Shown here one piece after another: positions 54,673 through 64,000 of a DNA stretch of 64,000 bases. Position 1 is the first letter of the stretch. Each line of letters opens with the position of its first letter. Location of the stretch: NCBI RefSeq assembly GCF_014904745.1, contig NZ_JACZCS010000042.1, positions 1 to 64,000 on the forward strand. The letters run 5' to 3'. Under the pieces are notes generated by a model. The model saw only the letters and a program-made list of their open reading frames with translations, was not told where the DNA came from and did not search any database. Made by a program: the position numbers and the translations under genes. The stretch is from Oricola nitratireducens. Lineage in GTDB: Bacteria; Pseudomonadota; Alphaproteobacteria; Rhizobiales; Rhizobiaceae.

Positions 54673-55050
54673 ATGTTGTTTGTTTTCGTTCTGATTTCCG
54701 CATTGCTCATCAAGCACTATCTCGCGGATTTTGTCTTTCAGCCGCAGTGGATGCTGAAAGGCAAAGGCAGCCTGACGGCGCCCGGCGGATACGCGCATGC
54801 GGCGCTGCATGCCGCCGGAAGCGGGTTGATCCTCGGAATGGCCGGGCTGGCCGCCACACCGATCGCAATGGTGATGGCGACGGAATTCATCGTCCACTAC
54901 ACGATCGACTTCGCCAAGGACCGCATCACCGCCTATTCCAGCGCCGACAGCAGCCCTTATCTCTACTGGCAGCTGCACGGCTTCGACCAGCTGGCGCATC
55001 AGATGACCTATGTCGCCATCGCCTGGGTCGCCATGACGACACTGGCCTAG
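54673..55050 (+). CDS. DUF3307 family membrane protein
   Basis: A 125-residue protein with four hydrophobic stretches. LIKHYLADFVFQPQWML at the start and YAHAALHAAGS, HYTIDFAKD and HGFDQLAHQ later are DUF3307 motifs, rich in His and Asp in the membrane. The function is unknown. The upstream 100 bases contain a GCTGTGC/GCACAGC hairpin (54577-54596), possibly the end signal of aglR. The stop overlaps the next, convergent gene by 4 bases. Confidence 0.82.
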   Translation: MLFVFVLISALLIKHYLADFVFQPQWMLKGKGSLTAPGGYAHAALHAAGSGLILGMAGLAATPIAMVMATEFIVHYTIDFAKDRITAYSSADSSPYLYWQLHGFDQLAHQMTYVAIAWVAMTTLA

Positions 55051-55937
55051 GCTTTCAGGCCGTTGTGGTCGAGCAGTTCGAGAAACAGCGCGGTGTGATC
55101 GAGACCGGCGCCGCCGAGATCCCGGCATAGCCGTGCGAACCGTTCCTCCAGCATCCGGCTCATCGGCAGGTCGAGACCGAGCTTTTCGGCCTCGCCGAGG
55201 ATGTTGCGCATGTCTTTGAGGTGGAGGGTGGCGCGACCGCGCGGCGCGAAGTCGTCCGCCGCCATGCGCGCGCCGTGCAATTGCAGCACCGTCGAATCGG
55301 CGAATCCGCCCTTGAGCGCCGCGCGGAAGGCGTCGAGATCGCCGCCGCCCTGGCGCATCAGCAGGATCGCCTCGGCGACCGCGCCGATGGCAGCACCGAC
55401 GATCAGCTGGTTGGCGAGCTTGGCAAGCTGGCCGGTGCCGACCGGGCCGACCCGCGTCGGCCGCCCCATCGCGGACAATACCGGGCGGATCCGGTCGAAG
55501 ACCGCCTGCTTGCATCCCGCCATGATGGCGAGAGTTCCGGCCTCGGCACCGGTCGTGCCGCCGGAGACCGGCGCGTCGCAAAATTCGACACCGCCTTCAG
55601 CCAGAAGCGCGGCAAGCTCACGCGCCTCTTCGGGCTTGGTGGAGCTCATGTCGACAAAGACCGCGCCCTCCTTCATCGCCTCGGCAAGCCCATTTTCCTT
55701 TACAAGCGAGAGGACCACCGGGCCGTCAGCCAATATCGAGATCGCGATGTCGGCGGGCGCGGCGGCCTCGGCGGCCGAGGTAAACGCCGTGATGCGCTCC
55801 GATTCGATTGCCTTCGCCTTCTCCGGCGTGCGGTTCCAGACACGAACCGTGTGACCCGCCGCGGCAAGACGCCGGATCATCGGAACGCCCATCATGCCCG
55901 CGCCGAAAAAGGCAATCGTCTTTGCGGATTCGCTCAT
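55047..55937 (-). CDS. NAD(P)-dependent oxidoreductase, 3-hydroxyisobutyrate dehydrogenase family
   Basis: A 296-residue beta-hydroxyacid dehydrogenase. The nucleotide fold FFGAGMMGVPMIRRLAAAGH (about 10-29), the substrate motif FCDAPVSGGTTGAEAGTLAIM (about 117-137) and the catalytic Lys in GTGQLAKLANQ (about 168) are clear. Substrates could be 3-hydroxyisobutyrate, tartronate semialdehyde or glyoxylate/succinic semialdehyde. It stands divergent to the FAH-family gene. Confidence 0.9.
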   Translation of the reverse strand: MSESAKTIAFFGAGMMGVPMIRRLAAAGHTVRVWNRTPEKAKAIESERITAFTSAAEAAAPADIAISILADGPVVLSLVKENGLAEAMKEGAVFVDMSSTKPEEARELAALLAEGGVEFCDAPVSGGTTGAEAGTLAIMAGCKQAVFDRIRPVLSAMGRPTRVGPVGTGQLAKLANQLIVGAAIGAVAEAILLMRQGGGDLDAFRAALKGGFADSTVLQLHGARMAADDFAPRGRATLHLKDMRNILGEAEKLGLDLPMSRMLEERFARLCRDLGGAGLDHTALFLELLDHNGLKA

Positions 55938-56097
55938 CAGTCTGTCCTTCCGTCGTGCCGGACCTCTCCGTCAGCGCCGAATGAGGCCGCGACGCATGCA
56001 AATGTCAACTCGCGCGAATTTCCAGGCGCGCCTGCTTGGTTTCGAACCGCGTTGCGATTACGGTCCGCGACCGGAAAAGCTTAGCAAGGACCGCACC

Positions 56098-56943
56098 ATG
56101 AAACTTCTGCGCTTCGGGCCCCAGGGCCAGGAAAAACCGGGCCTCGTCGACGATAACGGCATCATCCGCGACCTGTCGGGCCATATCGGCGACATCGACG
56201 GCACCGCGCTGGCCACCGAAACGCTCGCGCGCCTCGCCGCCATCGATCCGGCCACTCTGCCGGAAGTCGATCCGGCGACTCGCCTCGGCCCGTGCATCGG
56301 TGATGTCGGAAAATTCATGTGCATCGGCCTCAACTATTCCGACCACGCGGCCGAATCGAATCTGCCGATCCCGGAGCATCCGATCCTGTTCATGAAAGCC
56401 AATTCGGCGATCACCGGCCCGAACGACAATGTCGAACTGCCGCGCGGGTCGAAAGCGACCGACTGGGAAGTGGAACTCGGCGTCGTGATCGGCAAGCACG
56501 CCAAATACGTCAGCAGGGACAATGCGCTCGATTACGTCGCCGGTTATTGCGTGATCAACGACGTGTCGGAACGCGATTACCAGACCAAGCTGACCGGCCA
56601 GTGGACCAAGGGCAAGTCGTGCGACACTTTCGGCCCGATCGGCCCATGGCTGGTGACGTCCGACGAGATCGCCGATTCGCAGGCGCTCGACCTCTGGCTC
56701 GACGTCAACGGCCAGCGCCGTCAGACCGGCAGCACGGGCAAGATGATCTTCGATATCGCGACGATCATCGAACATCTGTCGCAGCTGATGTCCCTGCATC
56801 CGGGTGACGTGATCTCGACCGGCACACCGCCCGGCGTCGGCATGGGCGTCAAGCCAAACCCCGTCTACCTGAAGGCCGGCGACGTGATGGAACTGGGGAT
56901 CAGCGGCCTCGGCGCGCAGCGCCAGACTGTGGTGCAGGGCTGA
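56098..56943 (+). CDS. Fumarylacetoacetate hydrolase (FAH) family protein
   Basis: A 281-residue enzyme. The metal site is seen as MCIGLNYSDHAAE, WEVELGVVIG and the YCVINDVSERDYQ segment; GDVISTGTPPGVGMG closes the active site. Related proteins are called ureidoglycolate lyase, acylpyruvase or homoprotocatechuate isomerase/decarboxylase, and the true substrate is open. AAGGACC precedes the ATG at 56098; the longer frame was rejected. Confidence 0.9.
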   Translation: MKLLRFGPQGQEKPGLVDDNGIIRDLSGHIGDIDGTALATETLARLAAIDPATLPEVDPATRLGPCIGDVGKFMCIGLNYSDHAAESNLPIPEHPILFMKANSAITGPNDNVELPRGSKATDWEVELGVVIGKHAKYVSRDNALDYVAGYCVINDVSERDYQTKLTGQWTKGKSCDTFGPIGPWLVTSDEIADSQALDLWLDVNGQRRQTGSTGKMIFDIATIIEHLSQLMSLHPGDVISTGTPPGVGMGVKPNPVYLKAGDVMELGISGLGAQRQTVVQG

Positions 56944-56955
56944 CGCCCCGCGCTA

Positions 56956-57810
56956 TCACATTCCCTCGCGGTTCGGCGAAGCCTTGTAGACGCCCAGGAT
57001 GCGGAAATCCTCCGAGAAGAAGCCGAGTTCCTCGAAGGCCAGCTGGACGTTGCGGTCTTCGGGGTGGCCTTCGATATCGGCGTAGAACTGGGTGGCGAAA
57101 AACTTGCCGCCGAGCTGATAGCTTTCGAGCTTGGTCATGTTGACGCCGTTGGTGGCAAAGCCGCCCATCGCCTTGTAGAGGGCAGCGGGAATGTTGCGCA
57201 CCCGGAAGACGAAGGTCGTCATCATCTTCTCGTTCGGCGCCGCGCGCTCCGGCACATGCTTGTCCTTCGACAAGACGACGAAGCGGGTCACGTTGTTGGC
57301 GTGGTCCTCGACATTGCTCTCGATGATATCCAGCCCGTACATGCCGGCGGCGAGTTCCGGCGCCAGCGCGGCCATCGTCTTGTCGCCGGTTTCGGCAACG
57401 AGCTTGGCGGCGCCCGCGGTATCGCCGGCGACCACCGCCTTCCAGCGGTGCTTGCGGATTACCTTGCGGCACTGGCCAAGCGCATGGATGTGGCTGTGAA
57501 CCGACTTGATGTCCGTCATCTGCGTGCCCGGCAGCACCATCAGGTGAAAATGGATCGGCAGGAAATATTCGCCAATGATGTGCAGGCGCGATTCCGGGAG
57601 CAGGTAATGGATATCGGCAACACGGCCGGCGATCGTGTTCTCGATCGGGATCATCGCCAGACGCGCCTTGCCGCTTTCGACCGCGTTGAACGCATCCTCG
57701 AAGGTCGGGCAGGGCAGCGGCTCCATGTCCGGAAACATGTCGCGGCAGGCCGTATCGGAGTTTGCGCCGGGTTCGCCCTGGAAGGCGATGAGGTTCGATT
57801 GAGCGGTCAT
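56956..57810 (-). CDS. pheA: Prephenate dehydratase
   Basis: A 284-residue monofunctional enzyme turning prephenate into phenylpyruvate for phenylalanine synthesis. The catalytic domain (1-190) has IAFQGEPGANSD, MIPIENTIAGRV and the essential NNVTRFVVL (Thr-Arg-Phe); the C-terminal ACT domain (about 200-275) has KLESYQLGGKFF for phenylalanine feedback. It follows kdsB by 14 bases on the same strand. Confidence 0.95.
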   Translation of the reverse strand: MTAQSNLIAFQGEPGANSDTACRDMFPDMEPLPCPTFEDAFNAVESGKARLAMIPIENTIAGRVADIHYLLPESRLHIIGEYFLPIHFHLMVLPGTQMTDIKSVHSHIHALGQCRKVIRKHRWKAVVAGDTAGAAKLVAETGDKTMAALAPELAAGMYGLDIIESNVEDHANNVTRFVVLSKDKHVPERAAPNEKMMTTFVFRVRNIPAALYKAMGGFATNGVNMTKLESYQLGGKFFATQFYADIEGHPEDRNVQLAFEELGFFSEDFRILGVYKASPNREGM

Positions 57811-57824
57811 GTGCGTTTCTTCCG

Positions 57825-58550
57825 TTAGCCCAGGAGCGCGCGGGCGCGCTCCAGATCGGGCTGCGTATCCACGCCAAGCGGAACGGAGTCAATGATCGCG
57901 GCGTGGATCGACATGCCATTTTCGAGTGCACGCAGCTGTTCGAGCCGTTCGCGCATTTCCAGAACCGAGGGCGGCAGAGCGACAAATCGCGCCAGCGCGG
58001 CGCGGCGATAGGCGTAGAGACCGATATGGTGATAGAGTGGCCCCTCGCCCCACGGCGCGGTGGCGCGGGTGAAATAAAGGGCGCGCAGGACCGAGCCATC
58101 AAGCGGCGTGCCGACGATCTTGACCACGTTCGGATTGGTCTTTTCGTCCTCCTTGACGATCTCCACACCGAGCGTCGCGATATCGCAGGCAGGATCGCCG
58201 AGCGGCGCCAGCGCGGCGCGGATGTCGGCCGGATCGATCGTCGGCAGGTCGCCCTGCACGTTGATGATCGAATCGTGCACGCCTTCGGGATCGAGACTGC
58301 ACAATGCCTCGAAGATCCGGTCGGAACCGGAATGGTGATCAGCGCGCGTCATCACGGCGGTGAAGCCCGAATCGGACACTGCCTGGTAGACGCGCTCGTC
58401 ATCGGTCGCCACGGCGACCGGCCCGCAATCGGCCTCGCGGGCGCGCTCGGCGACATGAACAATCATCGGTTTTCCGCAGATATCTGCGATCGGCTTGCCG
58501 GGCAGGCGCGTCGATGCCATTCGGGCCGGGATCAGGATAAGAGGGCGCAT
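57825..58550 (-). CDS. kdsB: 3-deoxy-manno-octulosonate cytidylyltransferase
   Basis: A 241-residue enzyme that makes CMP-Kdo for lipopolysaccharide core. The N-terminal [17 protein letters not shown] is the nucleotide-binding motif; [23 protein letters not shown] and [10 protein letters not shown] are family motifs. The ATG at 58550 ([10 protein letters not shown]) was chosen over 58583. In an operon with pheA and divergent from cycM, a standard rhizobial order. Confidence 0.95.
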   Translation of the reverse strand: MRPLILIPARMASTRLPGKPIADICGKPMIVHVAERAREADCGPVAVATDDERVYQAVSDSGFTAVMTRADHHSGSDRIFEALCSLDPEGVHDSIINVQGDLPTIDPADIRAALAPLGDPACDIATLGVEIVKEDEKTNPNVVKIVGTPLDGSVLRALYFTRATAPWGEGPLYHHIGLYAYRRAALARFVALPPSVLEMRERLEQLRALENGMSIHAAIIDSVPLGVDTQPDLERARALLG

Positions 58551-58644
58551 GGGAATGTGTTCCGTGTCGCGGAAGGGTGTCAAAAAGTCTCAAAGGATAC
58601 GAGCTTATATGTGTTGCATACCGTGAGCAAAAGACCTAGTTTCC

Positions 58645-58658
58645 GCGCGAATTCGCGC
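58645..58658. promoter_or_regulatory. 14-bp palindrome between kdsB and cycM
   Basis: GCGCGAATTCGCGC is a perfect palindrome in the 155-bp divergent region. It is a possible regulator-binding site, but no regulator gene is adjacent and chance in GC-rich DNA is not excluded. Confidence 0.3.
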
Positions 58659-58705
58659 AGGCTTCGGCCAGCGTGGCCTTGCATGAATCGGGAATTGGTT
58701 AAGCG

Positions 58706-59320
58706 ATGAGTTCGTCTAATTTGAACATGTATGCCGGCGCCTTTCTTGGCACGGTTTTCGTCATGATGACGGTTGGCATCCTGGGCGAAGCGATCTTCCA
58801 TAGCGAGACGCCGGAGCAGGAAGGCTTCGCGATCGCGGTCAGCGAAGGCGGCGGGGGAACCGAAAGCGCAGCCGCAGCCGCGCCGACTGTCGAACCGGTC
58901 AGCCCGCTTCTCGCCAGCGCCGATCCCGCCAAGGGCGAAAAAGTTTTCAAGAAATGCCAGGCCTGCCACACCGGCGAAGAGGGCGGCCCCAACAAGGTGG
59001 GACCGAATCTCTGGAATATCGTGAACCGCCCGGTCGCCTCGCATGAGGGCTTCAAGTACTCCACCGCGATGACCGATTTCGCCGCCGGCGGCACTGTCTG
59101 GGACTATGAGCATCTCAACCTGTTCACCCACAAGCCGAAGGATGAGGTCCCGGGCACGGCGATGGGCTTCGCCGGCCTGCCCAAGATCCAGGACCGCGCC
59201 GATCTGATCGCCTATCTGCGCACGCTGTCGTCCGATCCGGCACCGCTGCCGGACCCGAATGCAGCCGCCGGCTCGGCGGATGCGGCACCGGCCGCAACCG
59301 GGGACGCGACGCAGCAGTAA
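58706..59320 (+). CDS. cycM: Membrane-anchored class I cytochrome c
   Basis: A 204-residue cytochrome. One uncleaved membrane helix (about 9-31), an Ala/Glu-rich linker, the heme site CQACH (Cys84, Cys87, His88) and the axial Met153 in GTAMGFAG. The tail is Ala/Pro-rich. In rhizobia CycM passes electrons from the bc1 complex to the aa3 oxidase. A strong terminator follows. Confidence 0.93.
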   Translation: MSSSNLNMYAGAFLGTVFVMMTVGILGEAIFHSETPEQEGFAIAVSEGGGGTESAAAAAPTVEPVSPLLASADPAKGEKVFKKCQACHTGEEGGPNKVGPNLWNIVNRPVASHEGFKYSTAMTDFAAGGTVWDYEHLNLFTHKPKDEVPGTAMGFAGLPKIQDRADLIAYLRTLSSDPAPLPDPNAAAGSADAAPAATGDATQQ

Positions 59321-59354
59321 GACCGCCGTCGGGTTCGAGAGATACGGAATCAAG

Positions 59355-59383
59355 GAAGCCGGGTTCGTCCCGGCTTCTTTTTT
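59355..59383 (+). terminator. Intrinsic terminator of cycM
   Basis: GAAGCCGGG-TTCGT-CCCGGCTTC (59355-59377) is a 9-bp stem with a 5-base loop, followed by TTTTTT (59378-59383). It stands about 35 bases after the cycM stop. Confidence 0.92.
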
Positions 59384-59444
59384 GCCTTTGAAACTCCCAA
59401 CTCTGCTTTAAATATTTCCGCTAGGGCACAAGGAGGAGCAAGGA

Positions 59445-61343
59445 ATGTCGGATACAGCACGGCTGCCAGAGCGTTTCGGAAACTGGAGGAGCCGTGTCCT
59501 TGCAGCGTGTCTGGCGATGCTCGCCATCACCGGTTCGGCGCCGGCCGCCGAATGGCACTCGACCTCAACGCTAACCGGCGAAAGCAAATACGGCGACGAT
59601 TTCAAGCATTACGACTACGTCAATCCCGATGCGCCGAAGGGCGGAACGCTGCATTCGACGGTTGCCGGGACCTTCGATTCGTTCAATCCCTATATCCTGC
59701 GCGGCACGCCGGCGGTCGGTTTCGCGCGCCTCGGCGGCGGGCTTCTCTACGACACGCTGATGGATCAGGCGACCGACGAGCCAAGCACCAGCCATGCGCT
59801 GATCGCCGAGGCCTTCACCTATCCCGACGACTATTCCTCGGCGACCTACCGGCTCAATCCGAAGGCGCGCTGGCACGACGGCAAACCGATCACTGCCGAG
59901 GATGTCGTGTGGTCGTTCGACGTACTGAAGAAGAACAGCCAGCTTTACAACCGCTACTATGAAAACGTCACCGAGGCGGTGGCGCTCAACGATCATGAAG
60001 TCGAATTCCGCTTCGACCAGACCGGCAACCGGGAACTCCCGCACATCATGGGTGACCTCGTGGTGCTGCCGAAACACTGGTGGGAAGGCGTCGACGCCGA
60101 CGGCAAGAAGCGCGACATTACCCAGCCCACGCTGGAGCCGCCGCTCGGCTCCGGGCCGTACCGGATCAAGAGTTTCGTCGCCGGCTCGGAAATCGTCTGG
60201 GAACGGGTGCCAGACTACTGGGCAGCCGACCTTCCGGTGAAAGTCGGGCGAGAGAATTTCGACATCCGCAGCTACATCTATTTCCGCGATGCCGTGGCCG
60301 AATGGGAGGCCTTCAAGAAGGGTGGACTGGAGGATATCCGCGCCGAGAACCGGTCGCAATACTGGGCCGAGGGCTACGATTTTCCCGCCTTCAAGGAAGG
60401 CAAGGTGGTGCGCAAAGCCTTTGAAACCAAGTCGCCCGAACCCATGCAGGGTTTTGCGATGAACATGCGCCGCAAGAAGTTCCAGGACATTCGCGTGCGG
60501 GAGGCGCTGACCTATCTGTTCGACTTCGCCACCGTCAACCGGACGCGGCTCTACGGATTGCGCAAGCGCACCGACAGCTATTTCCTGGGCGGTGAGTTGC
60601 GGTCGAGCGGAATCCCCAAGGGCGAGGAACTGGAAATCCTTGAGCCGTTTCGCGACCAGTTGCCCGCCGAACTGTTCACCAAGCCGTTCACGCTGCCGAG
60701 CTACAGCGACCGGGCCTCGCAGCGGGCCAACCAGCGCAAGGCGTTCGAACTCTTCAAGGAGGCCGGCTGGGTGAGCCGCGACGGCAAGCTGGTGAACGCG
60801 GAAACCGGCGAGCAGTTCACCGTCGAATATCTCGGCGCGAGCCCGACCGACGAGATCATCGCCGGTCAGTTCATCGAGGACATGCGCAGGCTCGGGATCG
60901 ATGCGTCGATCCGCATCGTAGACCAGGCGCAGGAGATCAACCGCATGCGTGACTTCGATTTCGACATGACGACCGTGATGCTCGCGCAGTCGCTTTCGCC
61001 CGGCAACGAACAGCGCGACTTCTGGAGTTCGACGGCGGCGGACCAACCGGACTCGCGCAACTATTCCGGCATCAGGAACCCGGTGGTCGACGCCCTCGTC
61101 GACAAGGTGATCTTCGCCAAGGACCGGGAGACCCTTGTCGCCACTACCCACGCGCTCGACCGGGTTCTGCTGTGGGGCTACTACTACATCCCGCAATGGT
61201 ATTCGGACGCGCTGTGGCTTGCCTGGTGGGACAAGTTCGGCCTGCCCGACAAACAGCCCGCCTATATCGGCGCCGATATCGATTCCTGGTGGATCATCCC
61301 GGAAAAGGAAGCCGCGCTTCCGGAAGAGGGTGGCAGCCAGTGA
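59445..61343 (+). CDS. yejA: ABC transporter substrate-binding protein, YejA type (Sec signal)
   Basis: A 632-residue family-5 (oligopeptide/microcin C type) periplasmic binding protein. The signal peptide spans about 1-35 and ends SAPAAEW. The mature protein begins with FKHYDYVNPDAPKGGTL, the YejA hallmark, and has ARWHDGKPITAEDVVWSFD and a GSGPYRIKSF segment. AAGGAGGAGCAAGGA precedes the ATG. First gene of the yej operon; a second YejA-like gene follows with a 4-base overlap. Confidence 0.92.
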   Translation: MSDTARLPERFGNWRSRVLAACLAMLAITGSAPAAEWHSTSTLTGESKYGDDFKHYDYVNPDAPKGGTLHSTVAGTFDSFNPYILRGTPAVGFARLGGGLLYDTLMDQATDEPSTSHALIAEAFTYPDDYSSATYRLNPKARWHDGKPITAEDVVWSFDVLKKNSQLYNRYYENVTEAVALNDHEVEFRFDQTGNRELPHIMGDLVVLPKHWWEGVDADGKKRDITQPTLEPPLGSGPYRIKSFVAGSEIVWERVPDYWAADLPVKVGRENFDIRSYIYFRDAVAEWEAFKKGGLEDIRAENRSQYWAEGYDFPAFKEGKVVRKAFETKSPEPMQGFAMNMRRKKFQDIRVREALTYLFDFATVNRTRLYGLRKRTDSYFLGGELRSSGIPKGEELEILEPFRDQLPAELFTKPFTLPSYSDRASQRANQRKAFELFKEAGWVSRDGKLVNAETGEQFTVEYLGASPTDEIIAGQFIEDMRRLGIDASIRIVDQAQEINRMRDFDFDMTTVMLAQSLSPGNEQRDFWSSTAADQPDSRNYSGIRNPVVDALVDKVIFAKDRETLVATTHALDRVLLWGYYYIPQWYSDALWLAWWDKFGLPDKQPAYIGADIDSWWIIPEKEAALPEEGGSQ

Positions 61344-63223
61344 CCGGAGGAATGCGCTTCGACCGCAGGCGTTTTCTCATCCTGTCCGGCGGCATCGCAG
61401 CGAGCGCCGCCTTCCCGGCCCTGTCGCGCGCCGAGAACCCGAGCGGCGTCGAATTGCACGGACTGTCGGCCTTCGGCGACCTGAAATATCCACGCGATTT
61501 CAGCCATTTCGACTACGCCTCGCCGGAAGCGCCGGTTGGCGGGACCTTCAATTTCCAGCCCGGCTACTGGTACTACAACCAGAACGTCCAGACCTTCAAC
61601 ACGCTGAACAGTTTCGTGCGGCGCGGCGACGCGCCGCCGCGCATGGAGCTGTGCTTCGACGGGCTGATGGCCGATTGCTGGGACGAACCGGACGCGATCT
61701 ATTGCCACCTCGCCGAAAGCGTGACGATTTCCGACGACCGCAACCGCTTCACCTTTACGCTCCGGCCAGAGGCGCGCTGGCATGACGGCATGCAGGTCAC
61801 CGCCGACGATGTCGTCTTTTCCTACATGACGCTGAAGGAGCAGGGACACCCGGAACTGTTGTTGCCGCTCGGCGTCCTGACCGATGCAACGGCCGATGAC
61901 GACCGCACGGTGACGCTTCACTTCGACGGCACGCAATCGGCGCAGGCGATCCTTGAGATCGCGGCCTTTCCGATCCTGTCGAAGACATGGTTCGACACAC
62001 GCGATTTCACGGCATCGACGCTGGAGCCGTTGCTTGCGTCGGGGCCATACAAGGTTGGCCGCTTCAGCGCCGGCAGCTATATCGAATACGAGCGCGTTCC
62101 CGATTACTGGGCGAATGACCTCGGCACGGCGCGCGGGCTCGACCGGTTCGAAACCATCCGCATCGAGTTCTACCAGGAGCGCCAGGCCGCCTTCGAAGCT
62201 TTCAAGAAAGGCGCGATCACGTGGCGCGAGGAGTTCACCTCGATCATCTGGGCGACCGATTACGACTTCCCGGCACTGACCGAAGGCAAGGTCGTAAAGC
62301 GGCTGTTCGACCGCGAGAAGCGGCCTTCGATGCAGGCGACCGCCGTGAACCTGCGTCGCGCCCGCTTTCGCGACCGGCGGGTGCGCGACGCGATCTCGCT
62401 GTGTTTCGATTTCGAGTGGACGAACAAGAACCTGTTCTACGACGCCTATGAAAAGAGCCATTCGCTCTTCAACGGCTCACCCTACGAGACCTCGGGCCCG
62501 CCCGACGACGACGAACTGGCACTGATCGACAAGCTGTCCGACGAATACGAACTCCCCGAAGAGATCAGGGAGGACGCCTGGCGCGAACCCGCAAGCGACG
62601 GCTCGGGGCGGGACCGGTCGCGCCTGCGCGGCGCCATCGGCCTTCTCACCGAGGCCGGCTGGAAAAATGACGGCGGCCTTTTGCGCAACGCGGCGGGCGA
62701 AACCCTCGATTTCGAGATCCTGATCCGGTCGAGCAGCTTCGAGCGGATCTTCAATCCGTGGGTGGAAACGATGCGCGGGATCGGCATCAATGCGTCGGTT
62801 CGCCTCGTCGATCCGGCGCAGTACCAGGCGCGCACCGCCGGGTTCGACTTCGACGCCGCGGTTTCCGCGATCGGCTGGACCGCGACACCGGTTTCCTCCA
62901 GTCTCGAGAACGTGTTCGGCAGCCGCGCGGCAAAGGAGGAAGGCTCGCGCAACTGGACGGGAACCGCCGATCCTCTCATCGATGCGCTCATCGCCGAGGT
63001 CGGTGCGGCGGAAACGCGCGAACAGCACCGCATCGCCATGCGCGTCCTCGACCGGGTCTTGCGTCTGAAGCGCGACTGGATTCCAAATTGGTCATCGGCG
63101 AATCACCGCGTCGCCTATTGGGACATGTTCGGCTTCAAGGAGCCGAAGCCCGACTATTTCTGGCCGGTGGAACGGCTGTGGTGGATCGACGGCGCGAAGG
63201 CAGAAGCGCTTGGAAAGGCTTGA
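61340..63223 (+). CDS. Second YejA-type substrate-binding protein (Tat signal)
   Basis: A 627-residue paralog of the preceding protein with the same order of motifs (FSHFDYASPEAPVGGTF, ARWHDGMQVTADDVVFSY, LASGPYKVGRF) but clearly divergent. The N-terminus carries DRRRFLILSGGIAASAAF, a twin-arginine signal, unlike its neighbour. The GTG at 61340 overlaps the upstream TGA (GTGA) and has GAGGG at a good distance; the ATG at 61352 has GGAGGA too close. It shares the permeases with the first protein (inference). Confidence 0.9.
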   Translation: MTGGMRFDRRRFLILSGGIAASAAFPALSRAENPSGVELHGLSAFGDLKYPRDFSHFDYASPEAPVGGTFNFQPGYWYYNQNVQTFNTLNSFVRRGDAPPRMELCFDGLMADCWDEPDAIYCHLAESVTISDDRNRFTFTLRPEARWHDGMQVTADDVVFSYMTLKEQGHPELLLPLGVLTDATADDDRTVTLHFDGTQSAQAILEIAAFPILSKTWFDTRDFTASTLEPLLASGPYKVGRFSAGSYIEYERVPDYWANDLGTARGLDRFETIRIEFYQERQAAFEAFKKGAITWREEFTSIIWATDYDFPALTEGKVVKRLFDREKRPSMQATAVNLRRARFRDRRVRDAISLCFDFEWTNKNLFYDAYEKSHSLFNGSPYETSGPPDDDELALIDKLSDEYELPEEIREDAWREPASDGSGRDRSRLRGAIGLLTEAGWKNDGGLLRNAAGETLDFEILIRSSSFERIFNPWVETMRGIGINASVRLVDPAQYQARTAGFDFDAAVSAIGWTATPVSSSLENVFGSRAAKEEGSRNWTGTADPLIDALIAEVGAAETREQHRIAMRVLDRVLRLKRDWIPNWSSANHRVAYWDMFGFKEPKPDYFWPVERLWWIDGAKAEALGKA

Positions 63224-63258
63224 TGTGACATTATTCCACGGAACGGAGGCTTCCTGAC

Positions 63259-64000
63259 ATGGGCGCCTATGTCCTGCGGAGACTTCTGCTGATGATCCCG
63301 ACGATTCTCGGGATCATGGCGATTTCCTTCACCGTCATCCAGTTCGCGCCCGGCGGACCGGTCGAGCAGGTCATCGCGCAGCTGACCGGCCAGGGCGGCG
63401 ACGCAACCGAGCGCATCTCCGGCGGCGGCGGCGATCTCGGCAACCAGCAGGATCTCGGCTCGACCGTCGAGGGCGGTTCCGACGTCAATTCGAAATATCG
63501 CGGCGCGCAGGGTCTCGATCCGCGCTTCATCGCGGACCTGGAAAAGCAGTTCGGGTTCGACAAGCCGCCGATGGAACGCTTCGGCATGATGCTGTGGAAC
63601 TATGCGCGCTTCGATTTCGGCGAGAGCTATTTCCGCCACATCTCGGTGATCGACCTGATCAAGGAGAAAATGCCGGTATCGATCTCGCTCGGCATCTGGA
63701 TCACGCTGCTGTCCTACGGAATCTCGATCCCGCTCGGCATCCGCAAGGCGGTCAAGGACGGGTCGCATTTCGACATGTGGACCAGCGCGGTGGTCATCGT
63801 CGCCTACGCCATCCCGGGTTTCCTGTTCGCGATCCTGCTGATCGTGCTGTTTGCGGGCGGCTCGTTTTTCGACTGGTTTCCGTTGCGCGGTCTCGTCTCC
63901 GACAACTGGCGGCAACTTTCCTGGCCGGCGCTAATCGTCGACTATTTCTGGCACATCACGCTGCCGCTGCTGGCGCTGGTGCTGTCGGCTTTCGCGACCT
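63259..64000 (+). CDS. yejB: Oligopeptide ABC transporter permease YejB, 3' end beyond window
   Basis: The first 247 codons of an inner-membrane permease, cut by the window end. It starts [19 protein letters not shown] with the typical Dpp/Opp-permease first helix, has the YejB insert ([19 protein letters not shown], about 55-75) and continues with [21 protein letters not shown] lies about 9 bases before the ATG. Downstream yejE and yejF are expected outside the window. Confidence 0.92.
   Translation, partial: MGAYVLRRLLLMIPTILGIMAISFTVIQFAPGGPVEQVIAQLTGQGGDATERISGGGGDLGNQQDLGSTVEGGSDVNSKYRGAQGLDPRFIADLEKQFGFDKPPMERFGMMLWNYARFDFGESYFRHISVIDLIKEKMPVSISLGIWITLLSYGISIPLGIRKAVKDGSHFDMWTSAVVIVAYAIPGFLFAILLIVLFAGGSFFDWFPLRGLVSDNWRQLSWPALIVDYFWHITLPLLALVLSAFAT

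Overview
This 64 kb window is GC-rich chromosomal DNA from an alphaproteobacterium, most likely of the order Hyphomicrobiales (Rhizobiaceae/Hoeflea/Martelella-like). The evidence is the rpmH-rnpA-yidC-engB-argB order, a short 4.5S RNA directly upstream of dnaX-ybaB, the cycM/kdsB/pheA arrangement, a Sinorhizobium-type aglR/aglEFGAK alpha-glucoside locus and a yejA-yejB transporter. No rRNA, tRNA, insertion sequence, phage or CRISPR array was seen; the window is mostly core genome with small accessory inserts.

Layout. 0-6 kb: TVP38-type membrane protein, then ribosomal protein L34, RNase P protein, YidC, EngB, a Tat-type MsrB and ArgB. 6-11 kb: a MerR regulator with a textbook 19-bp-spacer promoter, a cysteine-free carboxymuconolactone decarboxylase-like protein, an MFS exporter, a lipoprotein hydrolase and a DMT transporter. 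11-22 kb: HAD nucleotidase, LOG protein, the lysine/DAP genes dapD and dapE, a transglutaminase-like peptidase, truA, fmt, def, rmuC and several small membrane or exported proteins; between 15.37 and 15.56 kb lies a dense cluster of perfect inverted repeats without a gene. 22-28 kb: a PhnD-like protein, a fatty acid desaturase with a divergent XRE regulator, an MltB-type transglycosylase and a glycosyltransferase. 28-34 kb: a patatin phospholipase, a TSUP permease and recR, separated from ybaB-dnaX-ffs by a DMT transporter and a small exported protein. 34-38 kb: HIT protein, NudC, DUF924 and FadD behind a LiuR-like box.

38.0-41.35 kb holds the least explained part: four exported or membrane proteins around a trypsin-like protease with a C-terminal beta-sandwich, using non-ATG or unclear starts and containing rare TTA codons. 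It is the best candidate for an undescribed system. 41-54.6 kb is carbohydrate metabolism: a zinc alcohol dehydrogenase, Pgi, an IlvD/Edd sugar-acid dehydratase, and the alpha-glucoside operon aglEFGAK with the divergent LacI-type aglR. A palindromic operator lies in the divergent region and a strong hairpin sits between aglE and aglF. 54.6-64 kb: DUF3307 protein, a 3-hydroxyisobutyrate dehydrogenase-like enzyme, an FAH-family hydrolase, pheA, kdsB, membrane cytochrome c (cycM), and the start of a yej-type oligopeptide transporter with two tandem binding proteins (one Sec-, one Tat-exported) followed by yejB, which runs off the window.

Functions come from family motifs recognised by eye; no database search was run. 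Start codons were chosen from ribosome binding sites and family N-termini and are stated where they matter.
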